Part shown: one piece after another, positions 28,077-38,251 of the stretch
Numbering within the stretch: the stretch's first letter is position 1
Layout of the letters: every line of letters begins with the position of its first letter
Assembly (NCBI RefSeq): GCF_005405345.1
Contig: NZ_BJDW01000008.1
Coordinates: 1-64,000, forward strand
Direction of reading: 5' to 3'
Length of the DNA: 64,000 bases
DNA from: Enterococcus viikkiensis
GTDB taxonomy: Bacteria > Bacillota > Bacilli > Lactobacillales > Enterococcaceae
Translations under genes and position numbers: made by a program
Notes under the pieces: model-generated
Told to the model about the DNA's origin: nothing
What the model saw: only the letters and a program-made list of their open reading frames with translations
Databases searched by the model: none

Positions 28077-28613
28077 CTATTTTATTGGTATTATGCGGTC
28101 CAAAGCCAAATTCAAAGACAAGACATTCACGAAACGCCGCTGTGAAAGCCAATCCTTCTGGCTATTTTTTTCTATTATAACATGGATCTTAGCAGGATTC
28201 GTCTGACGCTCTTTGGCGACCCGATCGACTTGGAACTTCGCTGCTGCTACGCTGATATCAGGATCGACGCCACTGGCTGACGCCGTGACTAAATCATTTG
28301 GTACTTGTTTTTCAGTTGGATTTTCTTGCAATTGTTGCTTAGTCCGATTGGCAACTTTTTTCTCTTGTTCTGTGGAAAGCGGCGATAGCTGACTGACTTT
28401 TTCAGGTCTGCCAGAAAAATAACTCGGCTGATCAAAATTTTGACCAATCAGCTTTGACCCAACGGTTTGTCCTTTAACAATTACTTGACTGCCATTGGCT
28501 TGCTGAGAAAAAAATAATTGTCCTAAACCCGTAACCAATGCGGTATAAAGCCCTCCGAAAACCAATAAGCTTAACAACAGAAAACGCAAGCTACTGGCGA
28601 TACTTTTTTTCAT
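28077..28613 (-). CDS. kdpC: K+-transporting ATPase subunit KdpC
   Basis: KdpC is a single-span subunit that stabilises the KdpFABC complex and raises its ATP affinity. The 178-residue protein has one N-terminal membrane helix (FLLLSLLVFGGLYTALVTGL), then GSKLIGQNF, YFSGRPE and the signature ASASGVDPDISVAAAKFQVDRVAKER. It lies 12 bases after kdpB. Family length about 190. Confidence 0.92.
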   Translation of the reverse strand: MKKSIASSLRFLLLSLLVFGGLYTALVTGLGQLFFSQQANGSQVIVKGQTVGSKLIGQNFDQPSYFSGRPEKVSQLSPLSTEQEKKVANRTKQQLQENPTEKQVPNDLVTASASGVDPDISVAAAKFQVDRVAKERQTNPAKIHVIIEKNSQKDWLSQRRFVNVLSLNLALDRIIPIK

Positions 28614-28625
28614 CGTCTAGTCCTC

Positions 28626-30656
28626 CTATAAAATAATCAGTGAAAGAAGCAGGTCGATCACTTTGATAAAGATAAAAGGTGCTACAATTCCACCTAACCC
28701 ATAAATCAATAAATTGTGGCGTAAAATTTGGCTAGCGGGTTTTTCCTTATAGTCTACCCCTTTTAACGCTAAAGGAATCAATGCGACGATCACCAGCGCA
28801 TTGTAGATCACGGCTGAAAGAATCGCGGTCAATGGGCTCCCTAACGCCATAATGTTCAACCGCTCTAGTTGGGGATAGATACCGTAAAACAATACTGGAA
28901 TGACCGCGAAATATTTCGCGATATCATTGGCGATACTAAAGGTCGTCAACGCCCCCCGGGTCATCAACAGCTGCTTTCCGATACGAACAACTTGCAATAA
29001 TTTCGTTGGACTTGAATCCAGATCAATCATATTGCCTGCTTCTTTTGCTGCTTGAGTTCCCGTATTCATTGCCATTGCTACATCAGCCTGAGCCAATGCG
29101 GGAGCATCATTGGTCCCATCACCAGTCATCGCAACCAAGTGACCCTTTTCTTGGTATTGGCGAATCAGATCCATTTTATTTTCTGGTGTCGCTTCAGCTA
29201 GAAAATCATCGACCCCCGCTTCAGCGGCGATCGCCGCAGCAGTCAGAGGATTATCCCCGGTGATCATAATTGTTTTGATGCCCATTTCTCGCATATCTGA
29301 GAATTTTTCTTTGACGCCGTTTTTCACGATATCTTTCAAATAGACCACCCCCATTACCTGCTGATTCTTAATAACCACCAAGGGAGTCCCTCCGGCACGA
29401 GCGATTTTTGCGACTATTTCGTCACACTCTGCCGGATAATTTCCGGCTTGACTGAGTACATATTTTTTAATGGTATCCGCGGCGCCTTTACGTATTTCAT
29501 CGCCCCGGTAGTCGATCCCACTCATGCGGGTCTTTGCGCTAAAATCAATAAATTTAACTTCCGACTGTTGAAATTCTCGTTCCCGCAAATCAAATCGTTC
29601 CTTCGCTAAAATCACGATACTACGCCCTTCCGCCGTTTCATCTGCCAATGACGATAATTGTGCGGCATCGGCTAGTGCTTTTTCACTGACACCATTTATG
29701 GGTAAAAATTCGCTGGCTCGGCGATTCCCCAAAGTAATGGTTCCTGTTTTGTCTAGTAAAAGCACATCCACGTCGCCGGCTGCTTCGATCGCTCGGCCGC
29801 TCATGGCGATAACATTCTCCTTTGTCAAACGACTCATGCCAGCAATCCCGATAGACGAGATCAATGCTCCAATCGTTGTCGGCGCCAAACAAATCAACAG
29901 TGCGATCACGATTATCAATGACAGCGCACCGCCTTTTCCAGAAAGCTGACTGCTGAACTCGGTAAAGGCGACAAGCGTGATAGCGACCGTAAGAAAAATA
30001 ATCGTCAAGGTAATCAGAAAAATCTGTAATCCAATTTCATTAGGTGTTTTCTTCCGTTGGGTTCCTTCGACCATCGCGATCATTTTATCTAAAAAGGAAT
30101 GCCCATTCTCCGAAGTGACACGAATCACCAAATAGTCAGAAACAACCGTCGTTCCGCCTGTAACAGCACTGCGATCCCCTCCAGATTCTCGGATCACTGG
30201 CGCAGATTCCCCTGTAATGGCACTTTCATCCACGGAAGCTGCACCTTCAATCACGTCACCATCAGCGGGAATCTGTTCTCCAGAACGAACGTAGACTAGG
30301 TCCCCGCGCTTCAAATCTGAAGAACGCAGCTCTATGAAATTTTCCTCTTTAATGTCAGAAAGATTCATGATCTTATAGGTCATAACTTCCTTCTTCGCTT
30401 GCTTCAAACTGTCCGCCTGAGCTTTTCCTCGGCCTTCTGCCACCGCCTCCGCAAAGTTCGCAAATAACAGCGTCAGCCATAAAAAGACGGTGACCGATAG
30501 GCTGAACCATAGAGGCACGCCCGTCTGGTAAAAACATAAGATCGTTGTCACGATCGCACCTAGATAGACGATGAACATGACGGGATTTCTAATTTGTTGA
30601 CGCGGATCTAATTTTCTAAACGCCTGTTTCGCTGCCCACAAATATATTTTTTTCAT
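28626..30656 (-). CDS. kdpB: K+-transporting P-type ATPase catalytic subunit KdpB
   Basis: The 676-residue P-type ATPase has TGES at 148-151 and the phosphorylated Asp302 in [34 protein letters not shown] follows in the ATP-binding region, and [15 protein letters not shown] forms the substrate-helix region typical of KdpB. It powers K+ import through KdpA. It lies 15 bases after kdpA and 12 bases before kdpC. Confidence 0.95.
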   Translation of the reverse strand: MKKIYLWAAKQAFRKLDPRQQIRNPVMFIVYLGAIVTTILCFYQTGVPLWFSLSVTVFLWLTLLFANFAEAVAEGRGKAQADSLKQAKKEVMTYKIMNLSDIKEENFIELRSSDLKRGDLVYVRSGEQIPADGDVIEGAASVDESAITGESAPVIRESGGDRSAVTGGTTVVSDYLVIRVTSENGHSFLDKMIAMVEGTQRKKTPNEIGLQIFLITLTIIFLTVAITLVAFTEFSSQLSGKGGALSLIIVIALLICLAPTTIGALISSIGIAGMSRLTKENVIAMSGRAIEAAGDVDVLLLDKTGTITLGNRRASEFLPINGVSEKALADAAQLSSLADETAEGRSIVILAKERFDLREREFQQSEVKFIDFSAKTRMSGIDYRGDEIRKGAADTIKKYVLSQAGNYPAECDEIVAKIARAGGTPLVVIKNQQVMGVVYLKDIVKNGVKEKFSDMREMGIKTIMITGDNPLTAAAIAAEAGVDDFLAEATPENKMDLIRQYQEKGHLVAMTGDGTNDAPALAQADVAMAMNTGTQAAKEAGNMIDLDSSPTKLLQVVRIGKQLLMTRGALTTFSIANDIAKYFAVIPVLFYGIYPQLERLNIMALGSPLTAILSAVIYNALVIVALIPLALKGVDYKEKPASQILRHNLLIYGLGGIVAPFIFIKVIDLLLSLIIL

Positions 30657-30671
30657 TTCTACTCGCTCCCT

Positions 30672-32348
30672 TTACTTAAATGTAAAAAATTCGGCAATTG
30701 GTCCCAACGCCATCGCTGGTAAAAAGCTCAAGGCACCGATCACTAAAATCACAATGATCAGCATCGACACAAAAGTCGGACTAACAGTCGACAAGGTACC
30801 AGAACTTAGTGCTGCTCGTTTCTTCCCACCCATATTCTCCGCCAATAATAAAATAGCAACGATGGGTACAAATCTTGAAACCCACATCATGAGACTACCG
30901 ATTAGATTCAGATAAGTTGTGTCTGCCAATAAACCGCCAAAGGCACTGCCGTTATTATTTCCCAATGACGTCGCTCCATAAAGCAACTCACTAAAAGCAT
31001 GAGGTCCACGATTAGTCAGCCAGCTTAAAACTTCCGGATGCAGTACCAGAGCCATTGTGCCAAATAATGTTAGCATCAAGGGCGTCAAAATAACTAAGCT
31101 CGCCATTTTGATGTCAAAGGCATCGATTTTTTTACCCAAATACTCCGGTGTCCGACCGACTAACAATCCTGCGATAAAAACGGCCAATAAAATAAATGCC
31201 AACATGCCATATAGTCCGCTACCGACTCCACCAAATATAATCTCTCCCAGCTGCATCAAAAACATTGGGATCGCTCCGCCAAAAGGTGTGAAGCTATCCA
31301 ACATGGCGTTAACCGAGCCATTGGAAGCGGCAGTCGTCCCGATCGCCCACAAACTGGACCAGCCCACTCCAAAGCGGACTTCCTTTCCTTCCAAGTTCGT
31401 TGATCCCAACACATGAGCAAATTGCGGACCATAATATTCGCTAAAGGCTACTCCAATGAAAGCCAGCGACACAAAAAATACTGACACGATCAAAATTGTA
31501 CGGCCTTGTTTCCACTCCTTCACCCAAAAGCCAAAAGTAAAAATTAAAGCCACCGGAATTAAGAGGATCGCTAAGTTTTCTAAAAAGTTCGTCATAAGCG
31601 TTGGATTTTCAAAAGGGTACGCCGAATTGGCACCGAAAAAGCCACCGCCATTCGTTCCTAATTGCTTGATTGCCACTTGACTAGCTACCGGACCAAGATA
31701 CAGCCAGAGATTTTTTCCTTCTAAACTCTGATAGGTCTGCCCTGTTTGAAACGTCTGGACTGTCCCTTGAGAAATCAATACCAGGGCTAAAATAAGGGAA
31801 AGCGGCAATAAAATATAGACCAAGCTACGGGTTACGTCTTGCCAAAAATTTCCCAGCAAACGTTTCTTTGTTTGCACGAGTCCCCGCAGAAATGCGGATA
31901 ATACCGCAATTCCTACTGCTGCGGAAACAAAATTTTGTACCGTCAGCCCAAACATTTGCGCCGTATTAGACAGTGTAGTCTCGCCGGCATAAGCCTGCCA
32001 ATTCGTATTCGTCACGAAGCTCACTGCGGTATTTAATGCTAAAGGCAGTGACAAATTTTTTACTTCACTGCCGCCTGGTAGCCAATGCTGTGTCATTAAG
32101 ATCACTATCAGCAGGATCAAAGAAAAAACACTCAGCAGGATCACGTTTAAAATATAGCGCCCCGCAGTCATCTCTTTTTGACTAAGTGGGCCGATTATTT
32201 TATAAAAGAACCGTTCCAGCGGCTGAAGAACACGAGCGCCTCGTGGAGGGGTGCCTTGCATTACTTTTTTGATGTACCAACCTAATGGCGCTGCCAAAAT
32301 TATTAGAATTGCTAAGAAAAATAAACCTTGATAGATAACACTACTCAT
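30672..32348 (-). CDS. kdpA: K+-transporting ATPase K+-binding subunit KdpA
   Basis: The 558-residue channel-like subunit has about ten membrane spans and four pore-loop repeats related to K+ channels: AVSFVTNTNWQAY, QLGTNGGGFFGANSAYPFENP, GTTAASNGSVNAM and GATSLGNNNGSAFGG. It selects K+ and hands it to KdpB. The start overlaps the end of kdpF by 8 bases, showing coupled translation. Confidence 0.95.
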   Translation of the reverse strand: MSSVIYQGLFFLAILIILAAPLGWYIKKVMQGTPPRGARVLQPLERFFYKIIGPLSQKEMTAGRYILNVILLSVFSLILLIVILMTQHWLPGGSEVKNLSLPLALNTAVSFVTNTNWQAYAGETTLSNTAQMFGLTVQNFVSAAVGIAVLSAFLRGLVQTKKRLLGNFWQDVTRSLVYILLPLSLILALVLISQGTVQTFQTGQTYQSLEGKNLWLYLGPVASQVAIKQLGTNGGGFFGANSAYPFENPTLMTNFLENLAILLIPVALIFTFGFWVKEWKQGRTILIVSVFFVSLAFIGVAFSEYYGPQFAHVLGSTNLEGKEVRFGVGWSSLWAIGTTAASNGSVNAMLDSFTPFGGAIPMFLMQLGEIIFGGVGSGLYGMLAFILLAVFIAGLLVGRTPEYLGKKIDAFDIKMASLVILTPLMLTLFGTMALVLHPEVLSWLTNRGPHAFSELLYGATSLGNNNGSAFGGLLADTTYLNLIGSLMMWVSRFVPIVAILLLAENMGGKKRAALSSGTLSTVSPTFVSMLIIVILVIGALSFLPAMALGPIAEFFTFK

Positions 32349-32424
32349 AAGCTTTCCCCCTAAACAAGCACCAAAAAAGATAGACCATTAATAAAAAACC
32401 AATCATCCCTAAAATAATCATCAT
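32341..32424 (-). CDS. kdpF: K+-transporting ATPase small subunit KdpF
   Basis: A 27-residue single-span peptide (MMIILGMIGFLLM, then VYLFWCLFRGKAYE) is coded just before kdpA and overlaps its start (ATGAGTAG). AAGGAAGAGGAG precedes the ATG. Size, hydrophobicity and position match KdpF, which steadies the Kdp complex. It is easily missed because of its size. Confidence 0.85.
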   Translation of the reverse strand: MMIILGMIGFLLMVYLFWCLFRGKAYE

Positions 32425-32473
32425 ATGACTCCTCTTCCTTTCCCAATGAAGCTCTTTCTTACAACCAAAGCAT

Positions 32474-32555
32474 AAAAAAAAAGACCTAAAGATAGTGTGA
32501 AACTTGAAGCAATTTCTTTACACGATCTTTATAGGTCTTGAATGTTGAAAAACAA
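32474..32555 (-). promoter_or_regulatory. kdp promoter and leader inverted repeat with T-run
   Basis: On the minus strand TTGTTT (32550-32555) and TATAAA (32528-32533) are 16 bases apart. An imperfect inverted repeat of about 22 bases per arm (32481-32502 and 32513-32539) covers the -10 box and is followed by nine Ts (32474-32482), then the kdpF ribosome site. It may be a KdpE operator, a leader terminator or both. It is too short for a ydaO c-di-AMP riboswitch. Confidence 0.5.
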
Positions 32556-32594
32556 CCGCCAAGCCCTGATTCATCTGCGGCTTAACGGTTGTTT
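32550..32594 (-). terminator. Terminator of the VOC protein gene
   Basis: Arms AAACAACCG and CGGTTGTTT, plus AAGCC/GGCTT inside, form a stem just after the VOC stop codon, with TTTTT on the minus strand. It separates that gene from kdp. Confidence 0.8.
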
Positions 32595-32597
32595 TTT

Positions 32598-32999
32598 TTA
32601 AGGCATCTTCATCCAAACTGGCTCAAACTGATTACCGTCAGGATCCACGACTTCTAAACTAAACATTTGATCTTCTTGCATCCCCATTTCAACAGAATGA
32701 TAACTGCCACCATTAGCTTTCGCAGCTTCCGCGATTTTTTTTACCACTGCTGGACTTTCTACTGAAAAAGCTGTTAGGGTTCCGCTTTGTGTCTGTGTGT
32801 CTGCGATCTTCTTCCCTTTCAAAAATAAATTATAAAAATCGTACTCTAACAACATAATCCAAAAATTATCGTCCCAAACCATGGAGCTAGAGCGCTCATT
32901 GGAAAACTCTTCGTTTTTCTTAAATCCTAGCTTTTCATAAAATTCTGTGGAGGCCTGCACATCTTTCACGGGGTAATTAACAAATACCATTGTTGTCAT
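32598..32999 (-). CDS. VOC superfamily (glyoxalase-like) protein
   Basis: The 133-residue protein is a single VOC unit of two beta-alpha-beta-beta-beta modules (MVFVNYPVKDVQASTEFYEKLGF; later MFSLEVVDPDGNQFEPVW). Members bind metal and act in methylglyoxal, antibiotic or dioxygenase chemistry; this one resembles the PhnB/YaeR-like lactoylglutathione-lyase relatives of unknown role. The ATG at 32999 has TTGGAGTG before it. A longer frame (to 33182) adds about 60 unlikely residues and was not used. Confidence 0.75.
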   Translation of the reverse strand: MTTMVFVNYPVKDVQASTEFYEKLGFKKNEEFSNERSSSMVWDDNFWIMLLEYDFYNLFLKGKKIADTQTQSGTLTAFSVESPAVVKKIAEAAKANGGSYHSVEMGMQEDQMFSLEVVDPDGNQFEPVWMKMP

Positions 33000-33243
33000 C
33001 TTTTTCACTCCAATCAAATTTTCGTTTAGTATGAACTGCTCCCGCAAAAAAGGCAACGAAAACGATTGCATAAAAGTGAATGGCCGATTTATGAGGCGGA
33101 AAAAAATACTTCTGCTTGGCTTAGCCCTCTTTATGGCGGGATCATTCGTCCATCGACGCACTACTGGCAAGCTGGCTTTCACTATTTTCTGCTACTTCCA
33201 AAAAATTGACGGTGCGGGACAAGCAAGTGAACCGTTTAAGTTG
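33000..33243. other. Upstream region of the VOC gene, no gene seen
   Basis: About 240 bases hold no gene I can support. A plus-strand frame here (33031-33291) runs into a terminator and has no ribosome site. A sequence resembling cre (TGCAATCGTTTTCG on the minus strand) lies near 33060-33075, unproven. Confidence 0.35.
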
Positions 33244-33281
33244 AAAAAAAGATGGACCCCTTTAAGGGGTCCATCTTTTTT
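33244..33281. terminator. Terminator of the phospho-beta-glucosidase gene
   Basis: A perfect stem AAAAAAAGATGGACCCCTT and its complement, with T runs on both strands, lies next to the stop codon of the GH1 gene on the minus strand. Confidence 0.9.
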
Positions 33282-33282
33282 C

Positions 33283-34704
<1,422 letters not shown>

Positions 34705-34755
34705 TTACTCTTCCTCACTTATCTTAAAATTTAGCGTTTTTGCATTCTAAACGTC

Positions 34756-34832
34756 AAAAACCTGCCAACAAATAAACGTTCTGAACGTTCCATTTGTTAC
34801 CAGGTTTAGCTTGCTAAATGCAATCACTATCC
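34756..34832 (-). promoter_or_regulatory. Ribonucleic antiterminator (RAT) and overlapping terminator
   Basis: On the minus strand 34832-34802 matches the BglG/LicT RAT consensus closely: GGATAGTGATTGCATT at the start and GCTAAACCT at the end. Its AAACCT end overlaps the left arm of a long hairpin (34807-34756) ending in GGCAGGTTTTT. A BglG-family protein bound to the RAT would stop the terminator from forming. No such protein gene is in the window. Confidence 0.85.
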
Positions 34833-34849
34833 ATTTTCTTTCTACAAAA

Positions 34850-34888
34850 ATTATAGCACTTTGTCTGCAGCGAAAGCAACCGCTTTCC
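34850..34888 (-). promoter_or_regulatory. Phospho-beta-glucosidase promoter with cre site
   Basis: TTGCTT (34874-34879) and TATAAT (34850-34855) are 18 bases apart on the minus strand. GGAAAGCGGTTGCT (34875-34888) matches 13 of 14 cre positions and covers the -35 box. Confidence 0.65.
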
Positions 34889-34995
34889 GCATCAAAAAAA
34901 CAAACTATTCGGTGTTTCATATAGTTATTTAATTCATGCTATAGGAACCCCTATTTGTAAATCAATCGTTCCTAGTATCACCAAAAGTTCAGTCG

Positions 34996-35031
34996 ACACT
35001 CCTCCCGTAATCAGGAGGAGTGTATTTTTTT
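34996..35031 (+). terminator. Strong terminator with no obvious gene before it
   Basis: A perfect 10-bp stem ACACTCCTCC/GGAGGAGTGT with an 8-base loop is followed by ATTTTTTTATTTT on the plus strand. No plus-strand gene lies in the preceding 300 bases. It may end a small RNA or be left over from a lost gene. Confidence 0.7.
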
Positions 35032-35188
35032 ATTTTATTAAAAAGATTTGGTTTGGACGTTTCCCGATTTTAACAGGCTATCTATAAGGCTTTTCTTTAA
35101 TTAGCATTTAATCTTCCCTTTTTAAATTTTGATGCGCTTTCATTTTTTATTTGCTAGTATTGAGTTAATGAATCCACGGAGGACAAAA

Positions 35189-35782
35189 ATGAAGAAAAAA
35201 TTATTTTTAATGCGTCATGGAGAAACGTTGTTTAATCAATTAAAAAAAGTTCAAGGAGCTTGTGATTCCCCTTTAACCGAAAAAGGAATTCAGCAAGCAA
35301 GACGGGCGAAGGATTATTTCAAAGAGAACAACATCGCTTTCGATCACCTTTACTCATCTACCCAAGAACGAGCCAGCGATACTTTGGAAATCGTTTCTGA
35401 CAGTCAAAATTATCAGCGGCTCAAAGCGTTGAAAGAGATGGGCTTTGGTTCTTTTGAAGGCGAGCAGCAATTCTTACAGCCACAAGGGCAGGAATATTTT
35501 GACTCTTTTTATGTACAATTTGGCGGCGAATCGATGGTTCAGGTGCAAACAAGAATGACCAAAGCCCTTCACCAAATCATGAAGCAAGACGATCATCACA
35601 TAGTACTAGCGGTCTCTCATAACGGTGCTTGTATTAGCTTCTTACAGACGATTTGGCAAAAGGAGAAGCCTAAATTAATCCGCTCATTTCCTAATTGTAC
35701 GATTTTCACTTTGACTTACGAAGATCAGCAATTTCAACTGGAAGATATCATTGATCCAGCGACAAATTTAAGTATTCTATAG
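35189..35782 (+). CDS. Histidine phosphatase family protein (phosphoglycerate mutase-like)
   Basis: The 197-residue protein has the catalytic LFLMRHGETLFNQ motif at the start, with the histidine that becomes phosphorylated, and the second histidine in VLAVSHNGACISF. The FGSFEGEQ acid/base region lies in the middle. Short members like this are broad phosphatases rather than glycolytic mutases. The ATG at 35189 has GGAGG before it; the longer frame from 35129 does not. Confidence 0.85.
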   Translation: MKKKLFLMRHGETLFNQLKKVQGACDSPLTEKGIQQARRAKDYFKENNIAFDHLYSSTQERASDTLEIVSDSQNYQRLKALKEMGFGSFEGEQQFLQPQGQEYFDSFYVQFGGESMVQVQTRMTKALHQIMKQDDHHIVLAVSHNGACISFLQTIWQKEKPKLIRSFPNCTIFTLTYEDQQFQLEDIIDPATNLSIL

Positions 35783-35972
35783 AAAAAGCAGTGCTCGTAC
35801 CCCTTCGATACTAACGATCATTTTCGTTTTTACCTGTTGGTTTCCTGACGCCTTATGGGTAGCCTTCAAATTAAAATGAATGCCAAATAAAGCAATCAAT
35901 GTCATTGAAAATGAAACTATTTTTCCCAATGCTGCCAAGTGTTTCTTAGAGCATCTATTGGCAACGCCTCAA
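35777..35972 (-). pseudogene. Possible coding remnant, unidentified
   Basis: A minus-strand frame is open for about 60 codons up to a TAG at 35777-35779. It reads like a membrane-anchored segment (LGKIVSFSMTLIALFGIHF) but has no start or ribosome site, and the frame is broken upstream. I do not recognise a family. The rest of the gap to 36096 holds only the promoter region of the next gene. Confidence 0.25.
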
Positions 35973-36096
35973 TAAGAAATTCCTTCTAGTCCATTGACCA
36001 CTGGCTGGAAAGGGGTTTCACTTCCAAGACAAATTCTTCGTACTTTTGATTGCTTCGCTGTACAATAAATGTATTACATTCAAAGGAGTGTCACCT

Positions 36097-36714
36097 ATGA
36101 CAAGTTATGAAAAACGAACCGATGATCATTTACTTTCTCCAGAGAATACCGTATTGACGGTAATTGATTATCAACCCACCCAAATCAATTCCATCAATTC
36201 CATGAACCGTTCTGAGTTGATCCGCAACACCGAGATCGTGATTGAGTTAGCCAAACTCTACAATATCCCGATTGTGCTTTCTACAGTAAATGTCGAAAAA
36301 GGTTGGAACACCGATACGATCCCCGTCTTAAAAAAAGCAGTCGGCGAAGATGCACCCTCGTATGACCGCAGCTCCATCAACGCTTGGGAAGATAAAGAAT
36401 ACAACGAAGCGATTAAAGCCACTGGACGGAAGAAAATTTTGATCCTAGCTTTATGGACCGAAGCCTGCTTAACCTTCCCAACCTTAGATGCATTAAAAGA
36501 AGGTTACGAAGTTTATCCCATCGTCGATGCTGTTGGTGGTACATCAACGATTGCTCACGAAACTGCCTTACGTCGAGTCGAACAAGCCGGCGCGCAATTA
36601 ACGTCAATCGCCCAACTCGCTTGCGAATTACAACGCGATTGGAACCGCGAAGAAACGGTCCCAGGCTTTGACGAACTGTTAACGAAGTTTGGTGCATTTT
36701 CAAATTTGAGATAA
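36097..36714 (+). CDS. Isochorismatase-like cysteine hydrolase
   Basis: The 205-residue protein has the catalytic set of the family: Asp24 in TVIDYQPTQ, a lysine in the next third, and Cys124 in LALWTEACLTFPTL preceded by the cis-peptide region. Members include nicotinamidases, N-carbamoyl hydrolases and YcaC-like enzymes; the WTEACLTFPTLDAL phrase is most like the YcaC group, whose reaction is not known. AAAGGAGTG precedes the ATG at 36097. Single gene. Confidence 0.82.
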   Translation: MTSYEKRTDDHLLSPENTVLTVIDYQPTQINSINSMNRSELIRNTEIVIELAKLYNIPIVLSTVNVEKGWNTDTIPVLKKAVGEDAPSYDRSSINAWEDKEYNEAIKATGRKKILILALWTEACLTFPTLDALKEGYEVYPIVDAVGGTSTIAHETALRRVEQAGAQLTSIAQLACELQRDWNREETVPGFDELLTKFGAFSNLR

Positions 36715-36731
36715 TTAAAAACTCATCTTAC

Positions 36732-36909
36732 TGAACCGATCCCCAAAAGTTAGACCAAAATCTGAGCTTTGGAGGTCGGTATTTTTATGACGAAATGTAA
36801 CTTTGAACCAAAGCTGAAAATCATTTGTGAGTATTTAGAAGACAAGTGGGTTGCCAATACCTGGCAAAAAACTATTTTGTTAAAAGCAAGAAACAAGTGG
36901 GCGATCGGA
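36732..36909 (+). mobile_element. Truncated IS3-type (IS150-like) insertion sequence remnant
   Basis: The sequence from 36732 (TGAACCGATCCCCAAAAGTT) resembles the terminal repeat of IS150-group elements. A short frame then starts at 36787 with MTKCNFEPKLKIICEYLED, like the N-terminus of their OrfA. The similarity stops after about 40 codons. No catalytic DDE domain or other end remains, so the element is dead. The right limit is approximate and abuts a DeoR relic. Confidence 0.55.
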
Positions 36910-37043
36910 TCAATACCCATCAATCATTCGGTTTCGCAATGTCATATCAGATACTGACAAGTTATCCATAATATCACTTACACGAATGGTTCCATTTATT
37001 TCTAACAAAGACATGATTGCTTAAAATCGCTCGTTTTTAACAT
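36910..37043 (-). pseudogene. Relic of a DeoR/LacR-family regulator
   Basis: The minus strand codes for a DeoR-type helix-turn-helix: MSLLEINGTIRVSDI, then MDNLSVSDMTLRN, before a stop at 36910-36912. The first codons from an ATG at 37043 (MLKTSDF) lie in another frame, so a frameshift is present, and everything after the DNA-binding helix is gone, cut where the IS remnant begins. Confidence 0.65.
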
Positions 37044-37125
37044 TCAATATCCTCTATTCTCTTTATGGTATCCATTTTTGTTGAAATGTTCTAGCTTTAG
37101 TTTCGTTATTTGATCATTATTAAAC

Positions 37126-37171
37126 AAAAAAAACTTGAGCAAGAAAATCCTACGAGATCTTCTTGCTCAAG
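37126..37171 (-). terminator. Terminator of the PTS/aldolase operon
   Basis: A stem CTTGAGCAAGA/TCTTGCTCAAG with a 16-base loop is followed on the minus strand by eight Ts. It sits 15 bases after the aldolase stop codon. Confidence 0.88.
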
Positions 37172-37185
37172 TAATTTAGCTAACT

Positions 37186-37938
37186 TTAATCACCGCCAGC
37201 AAAAATTTCTTCCCGATTGTAGATTGGTGTATGATCTTTCAAATCTTCGATCGTGCCAATTTGTTTTCCTTTTGAATAGTAGCCGTCTAATAGACCTAAT
37301 GATTGAAAAATCGTTTGCTTATAGGCAATTTCTGCATTCCACTCTGTTGTATCAAGAATCTGCAATGCCTTGTGAATCGCTTCGATTCCTGTTTCACCAG
37401 GAGCACTGATTAAAACGCCATGACTATTTAATAGTAACATGTTTGGAATTGCTAACTGCTCTTTTTCCATATAAGTAGAAACCAATTCAGCTAATTCCGT
37501 CGAACAGTTTGGTTCAAAATCAAGCACTGGCACATAGCCAATTTTTTGAGTCGCTTCCGTTAAGTTGGGCATATCCAATCCGGAAGTTGCCCAAAACATC
37601 GCGTTTGGGGCATGGGCATGTAGTACCGCTTTAATTTCTGGGTTTGTATCATAGACCGCTTCGTGCAAATTAATTTCCCGTGTTAATTGTCCTACTCCGT
37701 CGATCACTTTGCGAGTGTGTGGTTCTACTACTAAAATCTGAGCTGGCGAAACCTCACCTAAATAAGCCTCTGACATCATTGTAGGGGTCATAATAATATA
37801 TTCTTTTCCATAATCATCTGTTGTTTTGAAAGAAAAATTTCCTCCCGCAACATTCGTATTCTTTCGTGCGAAGATCAACTTCACAATCCGTGCTAAATCT
37901 TCTCTTTCTCTCTCAAAAATCATCCGTCCGTCTGACAT
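37186..37938 (-). CDS. Class II aldolase/adducin family protein
   Basis: The 250-residue protein belongs to the zinc-dependent family of L-fuculose-1-phosphate aldolases and L-ribulose-5-phosphate 4-epimerases. Metal-binding histidines are visible in NLHEAVYDTNPEIKAVLHAHAPNA and in LLLNSHGVLI. Located last in a galactitol-type PTS operon, it probably cleaves a phosphorylated ketose into a triose phosphate pair or an aldehyde plus DHAP. The ATG at 37938 has AAAGGTGG before it. Substrate unknown. Confidence 0.82.
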   Translation of the reverse strand: MSDGRMIFEREREDLARIVKLIFARKNTNVAGGNFSFKTTDDYGKEYIIMTPTMMSEAYLGEVSPAQILVVEPHTRKVIDGVGQLTREINLHEAVYDTNPEIKAVLHAHAPNAMFWATSGLDMPNLTEATQKIGYVPVLDFEPNCSTELAELVSTYMEKEQLAIPNMLLLNSHGVLISAPGETGIEAIHKALQILDTTEWNAEIAYKQTIFQSLGLLDGYYSKGKQIGTIEDLKDHTPIYNREEIFAGGD

Positions 37939-37955
37939 AGTCGAGACCACCTTTT

Positions 37956-38222
37956 CTATTTTTTGAAAAATTTTTTACTAGTAATCGCAGTTTGAGCCGC
38001 TTTTCTGACTTCCATCGCTTCTTTGTACTTTTGCTTTCTGCGGCCATCGTATTCTTTAAATAAGATCGGATTGCCATACTTGTATACACAGATTGCCAAA
38101 ATAATGGCGATAAAATTAAAGATCAGCTGCTGGGTCATGAAGGCTAAGAGAAAACTAATAATCGCAAGAAAGAGAACTACTAACCATTTCGCTTTTTCTT
38201 TATTTTCTTTATTGTTTGTCAT
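37956..38222 (-). CDS. Small membrane protein in PTS operon
   Basis: The 88-residue protein has a charged N-terminus, two hydrophobic helices (WLVVLFLAIISFLLAFM; IFNFIAIILAICVY) and a basic tail rich in Lys/Arg. I do not recognise the family. It lies between gatC-like and the aldolase genes with gaps of 17-29 bases, so it is co-transcribed. It may be an accessory of the PTS permease; this is guesswork. Confidence 0.65.
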   Translation of the reverse strand: MTNNKENKEKAKWLVVLFLAIISFLLAFMTQQLIFNFIAIILAICVYKYGNPILFKEYDGRRKQKYKEAMEVRKAAQTAITSKKFFKK

Positions 38223-38251
38223 TCGATTTTCCTACCCTTCAATGGTTTGAA

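Noticed and set aside
32474-32555. kdp leader as a ydaO c-di-AMP riboswitch
   Set aside because: It is only about 60 bases and shows no multi-helix junction; a simple inverted repeat explains it better.
36769-36957. 62-codon frame as a gene
   Set aside because: It is the start of an IS transposase OrfA that runs into foreign sequence after about 40 codons.
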